64,000 bases of DNA from Anaerosacchariphilus hominis (GCF_014290175.1 NZ_JACOOR010000002.1:186001-250000), one strand, 5' to 3'. Counted from the stretch's first letter, positions 41,429-50,959 are shown. The notes: generated by a model from the letters alone, not told the origin. Made by a program: numbers and translations.

Positions 41429-42493
41429 ATGGAACAGACAGACATCAAATCCCTGACCCTGGAGGAACTTAAGAAGGAGCTTCAGGCCCATGGGGAAAAG
41501 GCTTTCCGGGCGGGCCAGCTCTACAGCTGGATGCACGTGAAGCTGGCTTCCGGCTTCGATGAGATGAGTAATCTCTCCAAAAGCTTACGGGAGCTTCTGA
41601 AAAACGAATACGAATATACGAATCTGGAGATCGTAGAGGTACAGCGGTCGAAGCTGGACGGAACCTGCAAATACCTGTTTCGTCTGGCGGACGGCAATGT
41701 GATTGAGAGCGTGCTGATGCGTTATCATCACGGTAACTCCGTGTGTATCTCTTCCCAGGTGGGCTGCCGTATGGGCTGTCGCTTCTGTGCTTCCACCATC
41801 GGCGGCGTGGTGCGTTCTTTAAAGCCCTCGGAGATGCTGGATCAGATTTACCGGATCCAGAAGGACAGCGGAGAGCGCGTCTCCAATGTGGTGGTCATGG
41901 GAACCGGCGAACCACTGGATAATTACGATAACCTGCTTCGGTTTATCCGGCTCTTGACGGATGAGAACGGGTTGAACATCAGCCAGCGGAATCTGACGGT
42001 GTCCACCTGTGGTATCGTGCCGCGGATCCGGCAGCTGGCGGATGAGAATCTGGCCATTACACTGGCTTTGTCCCTCCATGCAGTGACACAGGAAAAGCGT
42101 GCGGAACTGATGCCCATTGCCAATAAGTATCCCCTGTCGGAGGTGCTGGACGCCTGCGCGTATTATCATCAGAAAACCGGGCGGCGGATGACATTCGAGT
42201 ACAGTCTGGTGGGCGGCGTGAACGATCATCCGGAGGACGCCAGGAGACTGGCGGCTCTGGCGAAACCCATTCACAGTCATATAAACCTGATTCCCGTAAA
42301 TCCGGTAACCGAGCGGAGCTTCGTGCAGCCGAAAAAAGAGGTCATCGGCAATTTCAAAAAGGAACTTGAAAAATACGGGATAAATGTTACTATTAGAAGA
42401 GAAATGGGCCGTGATATCGACGGTGCCTGCGGACAGCTCCGTAGACGCTATCTGAAGAGCGGGGAACCCGGAGAGGAGGAATCAGATGCTTAA
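41429..42493 (+). CDS. rlmN: Dual-specificity 23S rRNA/tRNA adenine-C2 methyltransferase
   Basis: 354-residue radical SAM methylase for A2503 of 23S rRNA and A37 of some tRNAs. Cluster motif C113-x3-C117-x2-C120 (GCRMGCRFCAST), the MGTGEPLDN motif and the C-terminal methyl-carrying cysteine in IDGACGQL are all in place. It starts 9 bases after rsmB and overlaps stp by 8 bases. Confidence 0.97.
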   Translation: MEQTDIKSLTLEELKKELQAHGEKAFRAGQLYSWMHVKLASGFDEMSNLSKSLRELLKNEYEYTNLEIVEVQRSKLDGTCKYLFRLADGNVIESVLMRYHHGNSVCISSQVGCRMGCRFCASTIGGVVRSLKPSEMLDQIYRIQKDSGERVSNVVVMGTGEPLDNYDNLLRFIRLLTDENGLNISQRNLTVSTCGIVPRIRQLADENLAITLALSLHAVTQEKRAELMPIANKYPLSEVLDACAYYHQKTGRRMTFEYSLVGGVNDHPEDARRLAALAKPIHSHINLIPVNPVTERSFVQPKKEVIGNFKKELEKYGINVTIRREMGRDIDGACGQLRRRYLKSGEPGEEESDA

Positions 42494-43211
42494 AGCCTGG
42501 GGCATGAAGGATATCGGGAAATGCCGCGAGATCAATCAGGATTACATCTTTGTATCGGAAGAGCCCATCGGAAATCTCCCGAACCTGTTTCTGGTGGCGG
42601 ACGGCATGGGCGGCCACAAAGCGGGCGATCTGGCCTCTGAATATACGGTGGCGAAGGTACAGGAGGCCGTGTCCAAGAGTATGCAGACCATTCCCCATCA
42701 GATTTTGAAGGGCGCGTTCCAGTACGCCAACCAGAAGCTGATCGAGAAAGCGCGGGAGTCGGAAAGCTATACAGGAATGGGAACTACCCTGGTGGCGGCC
42801 ACGGTGAAGCAGGATCTGGTCTACGTCGTCAATGTGGGAGACAGCCGTCTCTACAGGATCGGCGACCGGATCGAACAGATCACAGAGGATCATTCCCTGG
42901 TGGAGGAGATGGTCCGTATGGGAGAGATTTCAAAGGAACAGGCACGAAATCATCCCGAGAAGAATATTATTACGAAAGCAATCGGCGTGTCGGATACGGT
43001 GGAACCGGATTATTTCGACACGGAGCTCCGGAAAGGCGAATGCCTTCTGATGTGCTCGGATGGACTGAGTAATATGGTAACGGATCAGCAGATTCGGGAG
43101 ATTGTGGAGATGCGTACGGATCTGGAATCCTGCGCAAAGGAGTTGATTCGTGCAGCCAATCACAACGGCGGAAGAGATAATATTGCTGTCGTATTAATAG
43201 AGCGTATCTAA
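42486..43211 (+). CDS. stp: PP2C-type Ser/Thr phosphatase
   Basis: 241-residue PPM-family phosphatase (Stp/PrpC). KDIGKCREINQDYI, VADGMGGHKAGDLASE, MGTTLVAA, VNVGDSRLYRIG, DHSLVEEMVRMGEI and C-terminal GGRDNIAVVLI carry the metal ligands. It reverses phosphorylation by the PASTA kinase encoded 13 bases downstream. Confidence 0.95.
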   Translation: MLKAWGMKDIGKCREINQDYIFVSEEPIGNLPNLFLVADGMGGHKAGDLASEYTVAKVQEAVSKSMQTIPHQILKGAFQYANQKLIEKARESESYTGMGTTLVAATVKQDLVYVVNVGDSRLYRIGDRIEQITEDHSLVEEMVRMGEISKEQARNHPEKNIITKAIGVSDTVEPDYFDTELRKGECLLMCSDGLSNMVTDQQIREIVEMRTDLESCAKELIRAANHNGGRDNIAVVLIERI

Positions 43212-43224
43212 ACGAGGTGAAATT

Positions 43225-45678
43225 ATGGTAAGAATCGGGATGTTTTTAGGAGACCGTTATGAGATTCTGGAGAAAATCGGATCCGGCGGTATGGCGGAAG
43301 TCTTCAAGGGAAAAGACCACAAGCTGAATCGCTTTGTGGCAGTAAAGGTGCTGAAGGATGAGTTTGTGGAAGATAAGAATTTCGTCCGCAAGTTCAAGGA
43401 GGAGGCCCAGGCCGCGGCGGCGCTGGCCCATCCGAATATTGTAAATGTGTATGACGTGGGAGATGAGCAGAATATCTTCTATATCGTCATGGAGCTGGTG
43501 GAGGGCATCACGCTCAAAACCTATATCGAGAAGAAAGGACGTCTGACGGTCAAGGAGGCGACCAGTATCGCCATTCAGGTGGCGTCCGGCCTGGAGATTG
43601 CCCATAACAATCAGATCGTACACCGGGATATTAAACCTCAGAATATCATCATTTCCCGGGAGGGTAAGGTGAAGGTGACTGATTTCGGTATCGCCAAGTC
43701 CGTATCATCGAATACGAATACGGCGGATGCCATGGGATCCGTACACTACACCTCCCCGGAGCAGGCCAGAGGCGGCTACAGTGACGCCAAGAGCGACATC
43801 TATTCCCTGGGTATTGTCATGTATGAGATGGTGACCGGACGGGTTCCCTTCGATGGCGAGACCACGGTGGTGGTGGCTGTGAAGCATCTTCAGGAGGATA
43901 TTGTATCTCCGCGGGTATACGCGTCGGATGTACCGGTGAGTCTGGAACATATTATTCTGAAATGTACGGAAAAAAGCCCGGATCGCCGTTATGCCAATGT
44001 GGCGGAGCTTATCGCGGATCTGAAACAGTCCCTGCTGACTCCCGATGTGAATTTTGTCAAGGAGATCGTGCCGGACGGAGCCAAGACTGTAGCTATCACC
44101 CGGGATGAGATTTCAAAAATCAAACGGGAGACCGGACGGATTCCGACGGCCGCAGCCGATGAGGCAGAAGCAAAATACGCCTATCTGGATCACCTGAACG
44201 CCGGGGATGACGGCTTCGAGGATGATGAGGATTACGAAGACGACGAAGAGTACGATGACGATTACGAGGATGAAGAGTACGACGAGGACATTACCGAACG
44301 TCGGGGCCGCAAGGCAGAAAAGAAAGGCGGTATCTTCGGTTTTCTGAAGGGCAGCGATAAGAAAAAGCAGGATCCGGAGGGGGAAGAAGAGGACGACGAT
44401 GAGGATGGAGGCATTCTTGATCCGAAGCTGGAAAAGATCATGACCATCGGCGGCATCGTAGCGGCTGTAATCATTGTAATCATTTTTATTGTGATTATCA
44501 GTAAGGTACTGGGCTTCGGCGGTTCCTCCAAGAAGGACAACAATGAGCCCCAGATTGAGGACGTCCTGGATGAAAACGTAGAAGTGCCGAATCTGCTTGG
44601 TATGAGCTACACCGAGGCCAAGGAAGAACTGAATAAGCTGGGGCTGGGCATCAAGCTGGGCGAGACCCGTTCCTCCGATGAGTACGAGGCAGGCCAGATC
44701 ATCAGCCAGAGCGAGGAAAGCGGCACAGAAGTGGATAAGAATACCACCATCGTGGTAGATATCTGTGGAGATGGCGAGAAGGTAACCGTTCCGGATGTGA
44801 CCGGTTATACCCAGGCAAAGGCAGAGAGCGCTCTGAAGGAGCTGGGTCTAACCGCAGATGTGTCCGAGGTCTACAGCGACGATGTGGCCGCAGGTAAGGT
44901 CATTTCCACTTCTCCGGCTTTCGGTAAGAAGATCGACAAGAGCAGCGTGGTGAAGGTTATCGTCAGCAAGGGCAAGGAAGAGGAGGATGAGAAAGAGATT
45001 GAGGTTCCGACTCTGACCGGTAAGACAGAAGCCAAGGCAAAAGAGCTTTTAAAGGCAGCAGGCTTAAGCGCCGGCGCTTCCCAGGATTACAGCGATACGG
45101 TGGAAGAGGGCAGCATCATTTCCCAGAGCCCTGAGGCAGGCAAAAAGGTGACCAAGGATACCGTGGTAAAATATGTGGTCAGCAAGGGTAAAAAGAATAC
45201 GGATGTCTATATCGGCAACTACAGCGGCATGAGCGAGTCTGAGGCCACCAGCAAGGCACAGGGCAAGGGCCTGAAGGTGGTAGTAGACTATGAGTACAGC
45301 TCTTCCGTATCCAGCGGACTGGTGACCCGTACAGAACCGGGCAATGGAAGCACGGTATCTTCGGGCAGCACCCTGAAGATCTGGGTGAGCAAAGGAGTGG
45401 AGAAGGTCAATGTACCGGATCTGTCCGGCATGACGGCTTCCCAGGCACAGAGCGCCCTGTCCTCCGCGGGACTGACCCTGGGCGGAACCACCGTGGGAAA
45501 TGCGGCCTCCAGCGCTGGAGATTCCAACCGGATCTATGACTGGAGTTCCAAGGGATCATCCGTAGCCAAGGGAACCGCCATCAATATTACCGTATACGGC
45601 GCCTATGTGGAGCCCACTCCCACTCCGACTCCGGATCCGGGAACCGGCGGAGAGGGCGGCAGTACCCAGGCAAACTAG
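43225..45678 (+). CDS. prkC: PASTA-domain Ser/Thr protein kinase
   Basis: 817 residues. Hanks-type kinase (about 1-275) with GSGGMAEVFKG loop, HRDIKPQN and DFGIAK. The linker includes a very acidic stretch near residues 330-352 and a basic patch. One membrane helix near 404-430, then five outer PASTA repeats (VPNLLGMS, VPDVTGYT, VPTLTGKT, a degenerate YIGNYSGMS, VPDLSGMT) that bind muropeptides and lipid II. The C-terminus is Pro/Thr then Gly-rich. Controls cell-wall growth and dormancy exit in Firmicutes; paired with stp. GAGGTGA site. Confidence 0.96.
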   Translation: MVRIGMFLGDRYEILEKIGSGGMAEVFKGKDHKLNRFVAVKVLKDEFVEDKNFVRKFKEEAQAAAALAHPNIVNVYDVGDEQNIFYIVMELVEGITLKTYIEKKGRLTVKEATSIAIQVASGLEIAHNNQIVHRDIKPQNIIISREGKVKVTDFGIAKSVSSNTNTADAMGSVHYTSPEQARGGYSDAKSDIYSLGIVMYEMVTGRVPFDGETTVVVAVKHLQEDIVSPRVYASDVPVSLEHIILKCTEKSPDRRYANVAELIADLKQSLLTPDVNFVKEIVPDGAKTVAITRDEISKIKRETGRIPTAAADEAEAKYAYLDHLNAGDDGFEDDEDYEDDEEYDDDYEDEEYDEDITERRGRKAEKKGGIFGFLKGSDKKKQDPEGEEEDDDEDGGILDPKLEKIMTIGGIVAAVIIVIIFIVIISKVLGFGGSSKKDNNEPQIEDVLDENVEVPNLLGMSYTEAKEELNKLGLGIKLGETRSSDEYEAGQIISQSEESGTEVDKNTTIVVDICGDGEKVTVPDVTGYTQAKAESALKELGLTADVSEVYSDDVAAGKVISTSPAFGKKIDKSSVVKVIVSKGKEEEDEKEIEVPTLTGKTEAKAKELLKAAGLSAGASQDYSDTVEEGSIISQSPEAGKKVTKDTVVKYVVSKGKKNTDVYIGNYSGMSESEATSKAQGKGLKVVVDYEYSSSVSSGLVTRTEPGNGSTVSSGSTLKIWVSKGVEKVNVPDLSGMTASQAQSALSSAGLTLGGTTVGNAASSAGDSNRIYDWSSKGSSVAKGTAINITVYGAYVEPTPTPTPDPGTGGEGGSTQAN

Positions 45679-45698
45679 GATGCAGGAAACAAAAGTAC

Positions 45699-46577
45699 AT
45701 GCAAGGTAAGATCATAAAAGGGATTGCCGGATTCTACTACGTTCACGTGGCAGAATCCGGCATCTATGAATGCAAAGCAAAAGGAAGCTTCCGGAACCAG
45801 AAGGTAAAGCCTCTGGTGGGAGACGATGTTCGGCTGGAAGTGCTGAACGAAGAAGAAAAAAAGGGGAATATCGAAGAGATTCTGCCCCGGAAAAACCAGC
45901 TGATCCGCCCGGCTGTGGCCAATGTGGATCAGGCGCTGATGATTTTTTCAGCGGCGAAGCCCAGACCAAACTTCAATCTGCTGGATCGGTTCCTGATACT
46001 GATGGAGTATCAGCAGGTTCCGGTGGTGGTCTGCTTTAACAAGCAGGATCTGGCGGCGGAGGAAGAACTGGCAGTTCTGGAGCAGACCTATCGGAGCGCC
46101 GGATACGAGGTGCGTTTTACCAGTGCGGCCAGAGAAGAGGGGCTCGGAGAGATTCGAGCTCTTCTGAAGGGAAAAACCAGCACGGTGGCAGGCCCCTCCG
46201 GCGTGGGAAAGTCTTCGTTGATTAACCTGCTGGTGCCCGAGGCAGAGATGGAGACCGGAAATATCAGCCGGAAGATCGAAAGAGGAAAGCATACCACCCG
46301 CCATTCGGAGCTCTTTGCCCTGGAGGAGGGCGGCTTTATCTTCGATACGCCGGGCTTCAGCTCCATCTATCTGCCGGATATGGAGAAGGAGGAGCTGGGA
46401 ACCTATTTTCCGGAGTTTGCTCGATACGAGCCCAAATGCAGATTTCAGGGCTGCGCCCATATCCATGAGCCGGGCTGCGGCGTAAAGGAGGCTCTGGAGG
46501 CCGGGGAGATCAGCCCCATTCGTTACGAGAATTATAAATTATTATATGAAGAACTGAAAGAAAAGAGGAGGTATTGA
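45699..46577 (+). CDS. rsgA: Small ribosomal subunit biogenesis GTPase
   Basis: 292-residue circularly permuted GTPase that checks late 30S assembly. N-terminal OB fold (about 1-65), CFNKQDL (G4), GPSGVGKSSLIN (G1), DTPGFSS (G3) and the C-terminal zinc knuckle (PKCRFQGCAHIHEPGCGV). It starts 20 bases after prkC, and rpe follows by 1 base. The ribosome-binding site is weak (AGGAAAC). Confidence 0.95.
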   Translation: MQGKIIKGIAGFYYVHVAESGIYECKAKGSFRNQKVKPLVGDDVRLEVLNEEEKKGNIEEILPRKNQLIRPAVANVDQALMIFSAAKPRPNFNLLDRFLILMEYQQVPVVVCFNKQDLAAEEELAVLEQTYRSAGYEVRFTSAAREEGLGEIRALLKGKTSTVAGPSGVGKSSLINLLVPEAEMETGNISRKIERGKHTTRHSELFALEEGGFIFDTPGFSSIYLPDMEKEELGTYFPEFARYEPKCRFQGCAHIHEPGCGVKEALEAGEISPIRYENYKLLYEELKEKRRY

Positions 46578-46578
46578 C

Positions 46579-47235
46579 ATGAACAAGCTGGCACCGTCAA
46601 TTCTTGCCGCAAATTTTGCGGCACTGGGAGAGGATATCAGAAAAGCGGAGGAGGCAGGCGCAGAGTATCTGCACATTGATGTGATGGATGGACATTTCGT
46701 TCCCAGTCTGTCCTTCGGCATGCCCATTATGGAGTCTATTCGTAAGAATTCTGTCATGGTATTCGACGTACATCTGATGATCGACAATCCGGATCAGTAT
46801 ATCAAAGCCTTTGCAGAGGCAGGCGCAGACATCATCACCGTTCACGCGGAGGCCTGCACCCATCTGAACCGTACCGTGGCGGCCATCAAGGAGGCCGGAG
46901 CAAAGGCCTGCGTGGCGCTGAATCCGGCCACACCGCTGACCGAGCTGGAGTATATCCTGGAGGATCTGGACATGGTACTTCTGATGACGGTCAATCCGGG
47001 ATTCGGCGGACAGAAGTATATTGAGAGCTGTACCCGGAAGATTCAGGAGCTTCGGAAGATGATCACCGACCGGGGACTGGAGACTGATATCGAGGTAGAC
47101 GGCGGAATTAAGCTGAATAACCTGCAGAAGGTTCTGGACGCGGGCGCCAATATCATCGTGGCAGGCTCCGCTGTATTCGCAGGCGACATATCCAAAAATG
47201 TCAGAGACTTCATGAAGGTGCTGACAGAGGCATGA
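46579..47235 (+). CDS. rpe: Ribulose-phosphate 3-epimerase
   Basis: 218-residue TIM-barrel enzyme interconverting ribulose 5-phosphate and xylulose 5-phosphate. APSILAANF, LHIDVMDGHFVPSLSFG, VHLMIDNP, MTVNPGFGGQKYIE and VDGGIKLNN carry the metal and catalytic residues. AGAGGAGG precedes the start; the stop overlaps thiN by 4 bases. Confidence 0.97.
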   Translation: MNKLAPSILAANFAALGEDIRKAEEAGAEYLHIDVMDGHFVPSLSFGMPIMESIRKNSVMVFDVHLMIDNPDQYIKAFAEAGADIITVHAEACTHLNRTVAAIKEAGAKACVALNPATPLTELEYILEDLDMVLLMTVNPGFGGQKYIESCTRKIQELRKMITDRGLETDIEVDGGIKLNNLQKVLDAGANIIVAGSAVFAGDISKNVRDFMKVLTEA

Positions 47236-47900
47236 AAACAGTCATTGTGAGCGGAGGCAGACTCGATCGTGAGTTTGTCCTCTCCCAGTTAAAAAAGGAA
47301 GTCTGGGATCAGCTGATTGCTGTGGATAATGGTCTTCGGTTTCTCTATGAGAATCAGATCCGCCCCACCTGGATCGTGGGAGATTTTGACACGGCGGCCC
47401 CGGAGTTGGTGGATTACTACCGAAAGCAGACCGATATTCCCATCCGCACCTATAATCCGGTAAAGGATTCCACGGACACCCAGATCGCCATTGAACTGGC
47501 TCTGGAGCTGAAAAGTACAGAGATTACGATTCTGGGCGGCACGGGGACCCGTCTCGACCATGTGCTGGGCAATATCCAGAGTCTGATGCTGGCGAAAAAG
47601 GCCGGTGTGGACTGCCGGATTCTGGATGCCTACAATCGGATCCGGATCATCGACGGGGAAACGATTCTGAAAAAGAAAGAGCAGTACGGAACCTATGTGT
47701 CCCTGATTCCCCTGACCACAGAGGTCGCCGGTGTGGAGCTGACAGGCTTCAAGTACCCCCTGACCAATTATACCTTTACCAGCACGGGCAGCGCAAGTCT
47801 TGGGGTCAGCAATGAAATAACCGAAAATATTGCGGAAATCTGCATGAAATCAGGGACTTTTGTACTGATCGAGTCCCGGGACGAACCACTGAAAGCATAG
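47232..47900 (+). CDS. thiN: Thiamine pyrophosphokinase
   Basis: 222-residue enzyme that makes thiamine diphosphate. IAVDNGLRFLYENQIRPTWIVGDFDT, the KDSTDTQIAIE motif and GGTGTRLDHVLGNI are the ATP and thiamine site signatures. ATGA overlap with rpe. It closes the housekeeping operon as in many Firmicutes. Confidence 0.95.
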   Translation: MKTVIVSGGRLDREFVLSQLKKEVWDQLIAVDNGLRFLYENQIRPTWIVGDFDTAAPELVDYYRKQTDIPIRTYNPVKDSTDTQIAIELALELKSTEITILGGTGTRLDHVLGNIQSLMLAKKAGVDCRILDAYNRIRIIDGETILKKKEQYGTYVSLIPLTTEVAGVELTGFKYPLTNYTFTSTGSASLGVSNEITENIAEICMKSGTFVLIESRDEPLKA

Positions 47901-47966
47901 AAAATGTGTGGGGAATAAAAATACCTTCTGACGTTTTTTTGCGGGGATATGGAAAATTGTGGAAAG

Positions 47967-48014
47967 AGAGAACAAAAAGTGAGAGAAGAACTCTGCTTTT
48001 GCGTTCTCTTTTTT
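47967..48014 (+). terminator. Probable terminator of the murE-thiN operon
   Basis: AGAGAAC (47967-47973) pairs with GTTCTCT (48003-48009), with a further AAAG-CTTT pair inside, followed by TTTTTT. Confidence 0.6.
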
Positions 48015-48072
48015 GTGTAAAAGTTCTAAAAAGCACAAAAATCCCAGTGAAAAGGACAGGAAAAAGCAGGGA

Positions 48073-48101
48073 TTGACAAATAAAAAGGTTGCTGTCATAA
48101 T
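48073..48101 (+). promoter_or_regulatory. Promoter of the HPr-like gene
   Basis: TTGACA (48073-48078), 17-base spacer, CATAAT (48096-48101). A leader of about 60 bases follows. Confidence 0.7.
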
Positions 48102-48174
48102 ACGTCCATCAAAACAACATCGCCTGTTCAAAACAAATAAGAATAGGTATTTAATCCCTGAGGAGTGTATGAAA

Positions 48175-48402
48175 ATGCAGGAAACAAAGATTAAACTGAA
48201 CGCTACGGAGGACGTCAAGGAGTTTGTACAGGAAGCAGGCAAATGCGATTTTGACGTGGACATTTATTATAATCGAATTCTGATTGACGCCAAATCCATT
48301 CTGGGAGTCTTGAGCATGGATCTGAACCAGGTACTGACTGTGAAATGTCACGGGGAGAACGGAGAGTTCAACCGGGTACTTTCGAAGTTTGCGACTGCGT
48401 AA
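48175..48402 (+). CDS. HPr-like protein without the active-site histidine
   Basis: About 75 residues with the PTS-HPr fold pattern (KIKLNATEDVKEFVQEAGKCDFDVDIYY, then the IDAKSILGVLSMDL segment that matches the conserved KS(I/L)MG(V/L) region carrying regulatory Ser46). The GLHARP loop with phospho-His15 is replaced, so it cannot pass phosphate to sugar transporters. A regulatory role is possible. ATG 48175 is 9 bases after AGGAG; ATG 48169 is also in frame but only 3 bases away. Monocistronic. Confidence 0.8.
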   Translation: MQETKIKLNATEDVKEFVQEAGKCDFDVDIYYNRILIDAKSILGVLSMDLNQVLTVKCHGENGEFNRVLSKFATA

Positions 48403-48430
48403 AACAGAAATAGAAAAGTGAAAAAAGGTA

Positions 48431-48491
48431 ATAAAAAGAACCTGGCCGGGAACGAACGCGTGATCGCACAACCCTGCCGGGGTCTTTTTAT
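48431..48491 (+). terminator. Terminator of the HPr-like gene
   Basis: ATAAAAAGA.CC.GGC.GGG (48431-48450) pairs with 48472-48491 with three mismatches. A CTTTTTAT tail is part of the stem. Confidence 0.65.
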
Positions 48492-48553
48492 ATAACCGTT
48501 TACAGGATTCTGTTTTGCTTGGCAGAAAGCGGGTTTGATGCTAAGATAGGAGC

Positions 48554-50959
48554 ATGGACGAGAACAGAAATACGGTACGGATCTCTGTGCGGAATCTGGT
48601 GGAATTCATCCTTCGCTCCGGGGATCTGGATAATCGAACAGGCGGAAAAGCAGAACTGCAGGCCATGCAGGCAGGAAGCAGACTGCACAGAAAAATACAG
48701 AAACAAATGGGCGCAGGCTACCGGGCTGAGGTGGCCTTAAAGGAACAGGTTCCCATGGAGGGGTTCGACTGTATCCTGGAGGGCCGGGCCGACGGAATCT
48801 TCACAGAAGAGGACCTGACCTGGATCGATGAGATCAAGGGCGTCTACCGGGAGTTGGAGCGGATCGGGGAACCGGAGCAGGTACACCTGGCCCAGGCTCT
48901 CTGCTATGGCTGCATCTATGCCAGACAGCAGGAGTTACAGGAGATCGGCATCCAGATGACCTACGGCAATCTGGAAACAGAGGAACTGAAGTACTTTCGG
49001 TTCCGGTGGACCAGGGCGAATTTGGAGGACTGGTTCGGGAAGCTCATGAAAGAATATGAAAAATGGGCCCGGTTTCAGCTGGACTGGAAAGAAACCTGTC
49101 GGGACAGCATCCGATCCCTGGAGTTCCCTTTTCCCTACCGGGAGGGGCAGCGGGAGCTGGCAGCCGGAGTCTATCGGACGATCCTGCGGAAAAAGCGGCT
49201 GTTTATCCAGGCGCCCACCGGCGTGGGAAAGACCATTTCCACGGTATTTCCGGCAGTAAAGGCTGTGGGCGAAGGGCTGGGGGATCGGATCTTCTATCTG
49301 ACGGCCAAGACCGTGGCACGGACAGTGGCGGAGGAAGCCTTTCGCATCCTGAGAAAAGATGGGCTTCGGATGAAGAATGTGACGTTGACGGCCAAAGAAA
49401 AGCTTTGTGTCTGTGAAGAGGTGGAGTGCAATCCCGACGCCTGCCCCTGTGCGGCAGGTCATTTTGACCGGATTAATGATGCGGTTTATGAGCTTCTGAC
49501 AGAAGGGCCAGACGAGATCAGCCGGGATGTGATTCTGGAACAGGCGGGAAAGCATCAGGTCTGTCCCTTTGAGCTGAGCCTGGATACAGCTTCCTGGACT
49601 GACGTAATTATCTGCGATTATAACTATGTGTTTGATCCCAATGTGCGGTTGAAGCGGTTCTTTGGCGAGGGAGTAAGGGGGGATTATCTCTGCCTCATCG
49701 ACGAGGCCCACAATCTGGTGGAGCGGAGCCGGGAGATGTTCAGCGCCGCTGTCTGCAAAGAGGATTTTCTGGAGCTGAAGCGGAAGCTGAAAGGAAGGGA
49801 TAAAAAGACAGAACGGGCCCTGGAGCGCTGTAACCGTTATCTGCTGGGTTTGAAGCGGGAATGTGAGACATGGCAGCTTCATGAGAATGTGGATCCCTTT
49901 CTGCTTCAGCTGTTATCCCTGTCCTCGGAGCTGGAGCGCCTGCGGGAAGAGGAACTGGAGCCGGAGCTTCAGAAGGAGGTGCTGGAGTTTTGGTTTACCG
50001 TTCGGGACTTTCTGAATGTGGCGGATCGACTGAGCGACAATTATGTGATCTACAGCGAGCTGGACGGGGACGGTTCCTTCCGGCTGAAGCTGTACTGTGT
50101 GGAAACAGCGGAAAATCTGCGGGAATGTCTGGACAAGGGCCGGGCCGCCATCTTCTTTTCCGCCACCCTGCTTCCGGTAACTTATTATAAACATCTGTTA
50201 GGGGATGGGGAGGATTACGCCATCTATGTGCCGTCGCCCTTTAACCGGGAGAACCGGCTTCTTCTGCTGGGGCAGGATGTGAGCAGCCGCTATACCAGGC
50301 GAAATCGGACGGAGTATGAAAAAATCGCCGGCTATCTGAATGGAATGGTGAAGGGAAAACAGGGTAATTATCTGGCTTTTTTCCCTTCTTATCGGATGAT
50401 GCAGGATGTATATGAAAGCTATCGGGAGCTTTACGGGGAAGAGACGGAGCTTCTGATACAGAAGACGGGAATGCAGGAGACGGAGCGGGAAGTCTTTCTG
50501 GACGCCTTTCGACAGGGAGGGGAAGCGGCCCGGGAGGAGAAAAAGAGCCTGCTGGGTTTCTGTGTGCTGGGAGGTATCTTTTCGGAGGGAATCGATCTGA
50601 AGGGAGAAGCCCTGATCGGGGCCGCGGTGATCGGAACGGGCCTGCCCCAGATCTGCAATGAACGGGAGATTCTGCGGCAGTATTATGAGAAAAAAGAGAT
50701 GGACGGCTTTGCCTACGCCTATCGCTATCCGGGCATGAATAAAGTCCTGCAGGCTGCAGGACGTGTGATTCGGACCGACCGGGACGCCGGAGTGATTCTG
50801 CTTCTGGATGAGCGGTTCCGGGAGCCGGATTACAGGCGGATGTTTCCCGTGGAATGGGAGGATATCCGGTTCTGCAGGATCCCGGAGGCCGGGACTGTCC
50901 TGAAGGACTTCTGGAACACTAGGAAAAGTATTCCAGAAACTGCTTCGCAGCCGGACTGA
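48554..50959 (+). CDS. Fe-S superfamily 2 helicase (DinG/XPD type) with nuclease-like N-terminus
   Basis: 801 residues. Residues 1-190 look like a PD-(D/E)XK nuclease fold: EGRADGIFTEEDLTWIDEIKG holds the D and ExK positions. The helicase core follows: Q-like EFPFPYREGQRELA, Walker A QAPTGVGKT, a cysteine cluster (CVCEEVECNPDACPC, then HQVCPF) that fits the 4Fe-4S domain of XPD/DinG, DEAH box LIDEAHNLVE, FFSATLLP, and QAAGRVIRT motif VI. Likely acts in DNA repair. Start follows TAGGAGC. Its 3' end overlaps the convergent LysR gene by 41 bases. Confidence 0.88.
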   Translation: MDENRNTVRISVRNLVEFILRSGDLDNRTGGKAELQAMQAGSRLHRKIQKQMGAGYRAEVALKEQVPMEGFDCILEGRADGIFTEEDLTWIDEIKGVYRELERIGEPEQVHLAQALCYGCIYARQQELQEIGIQMTYGNLETEELKYFRFRWTRANLEDWFGKLMKEYEKWARFQLDWKETCRDSIRSLEFPFPYREGQRELAAGVYRTILRKKRLFIQAPTGVGKTISTVFPAVKAVGEGLGDRIFYLTAKTVARTVAEEAFRILRKDGLRMKNVTLTAKEKLCVCEEVECNPDACPCAAGHFDRINDAVYELLTEGPDEISRDVILEQAGKHQVCPFELSLDTASWTDVIICDYNYVFDPNVRLKRFFGEGVRGDYLCLIDEAHNLVERSREMFSAAVCKEDFLELKRKLKGRDKKTERALERCNRYLLGLKRECETWQLHENVDPFLLQLLSLSSELERLREEELEPELQKEVLEFWFTVRDFLNVADRLSDNYVIYSELDGDGSFRLKLYCVETAENLRECLDKGRAAIFFSATLLPVTYYKHLLGDGEDYAIYVPSPFNRENRLLLLGQDVSSRYTRRNRTEYEKIAGYLNGMVKGKQGNYLAFFPSYRMMQDVYESYRELYGEETELLIQKTGMQETEREVFLDAFRQGGEAAREEKKSLLGFCVLGGIFSEGIDLKGEALIGAAVIGTGLPQICNEREILRQYYEKKEMDGFAYAYRYPGMNKVLQAAGRVIRTDRDAGVILLLDERFREPDYRRMFPVEWEDIRFCRIPEAGTVLKDFWNTRKSIPETASQPD

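Noticed and set aside
44580..45640. Possible tandem DNA repeat
   Set aside because: The periodicity comes from PASTA protein repeats; the DNA itself is diverged.
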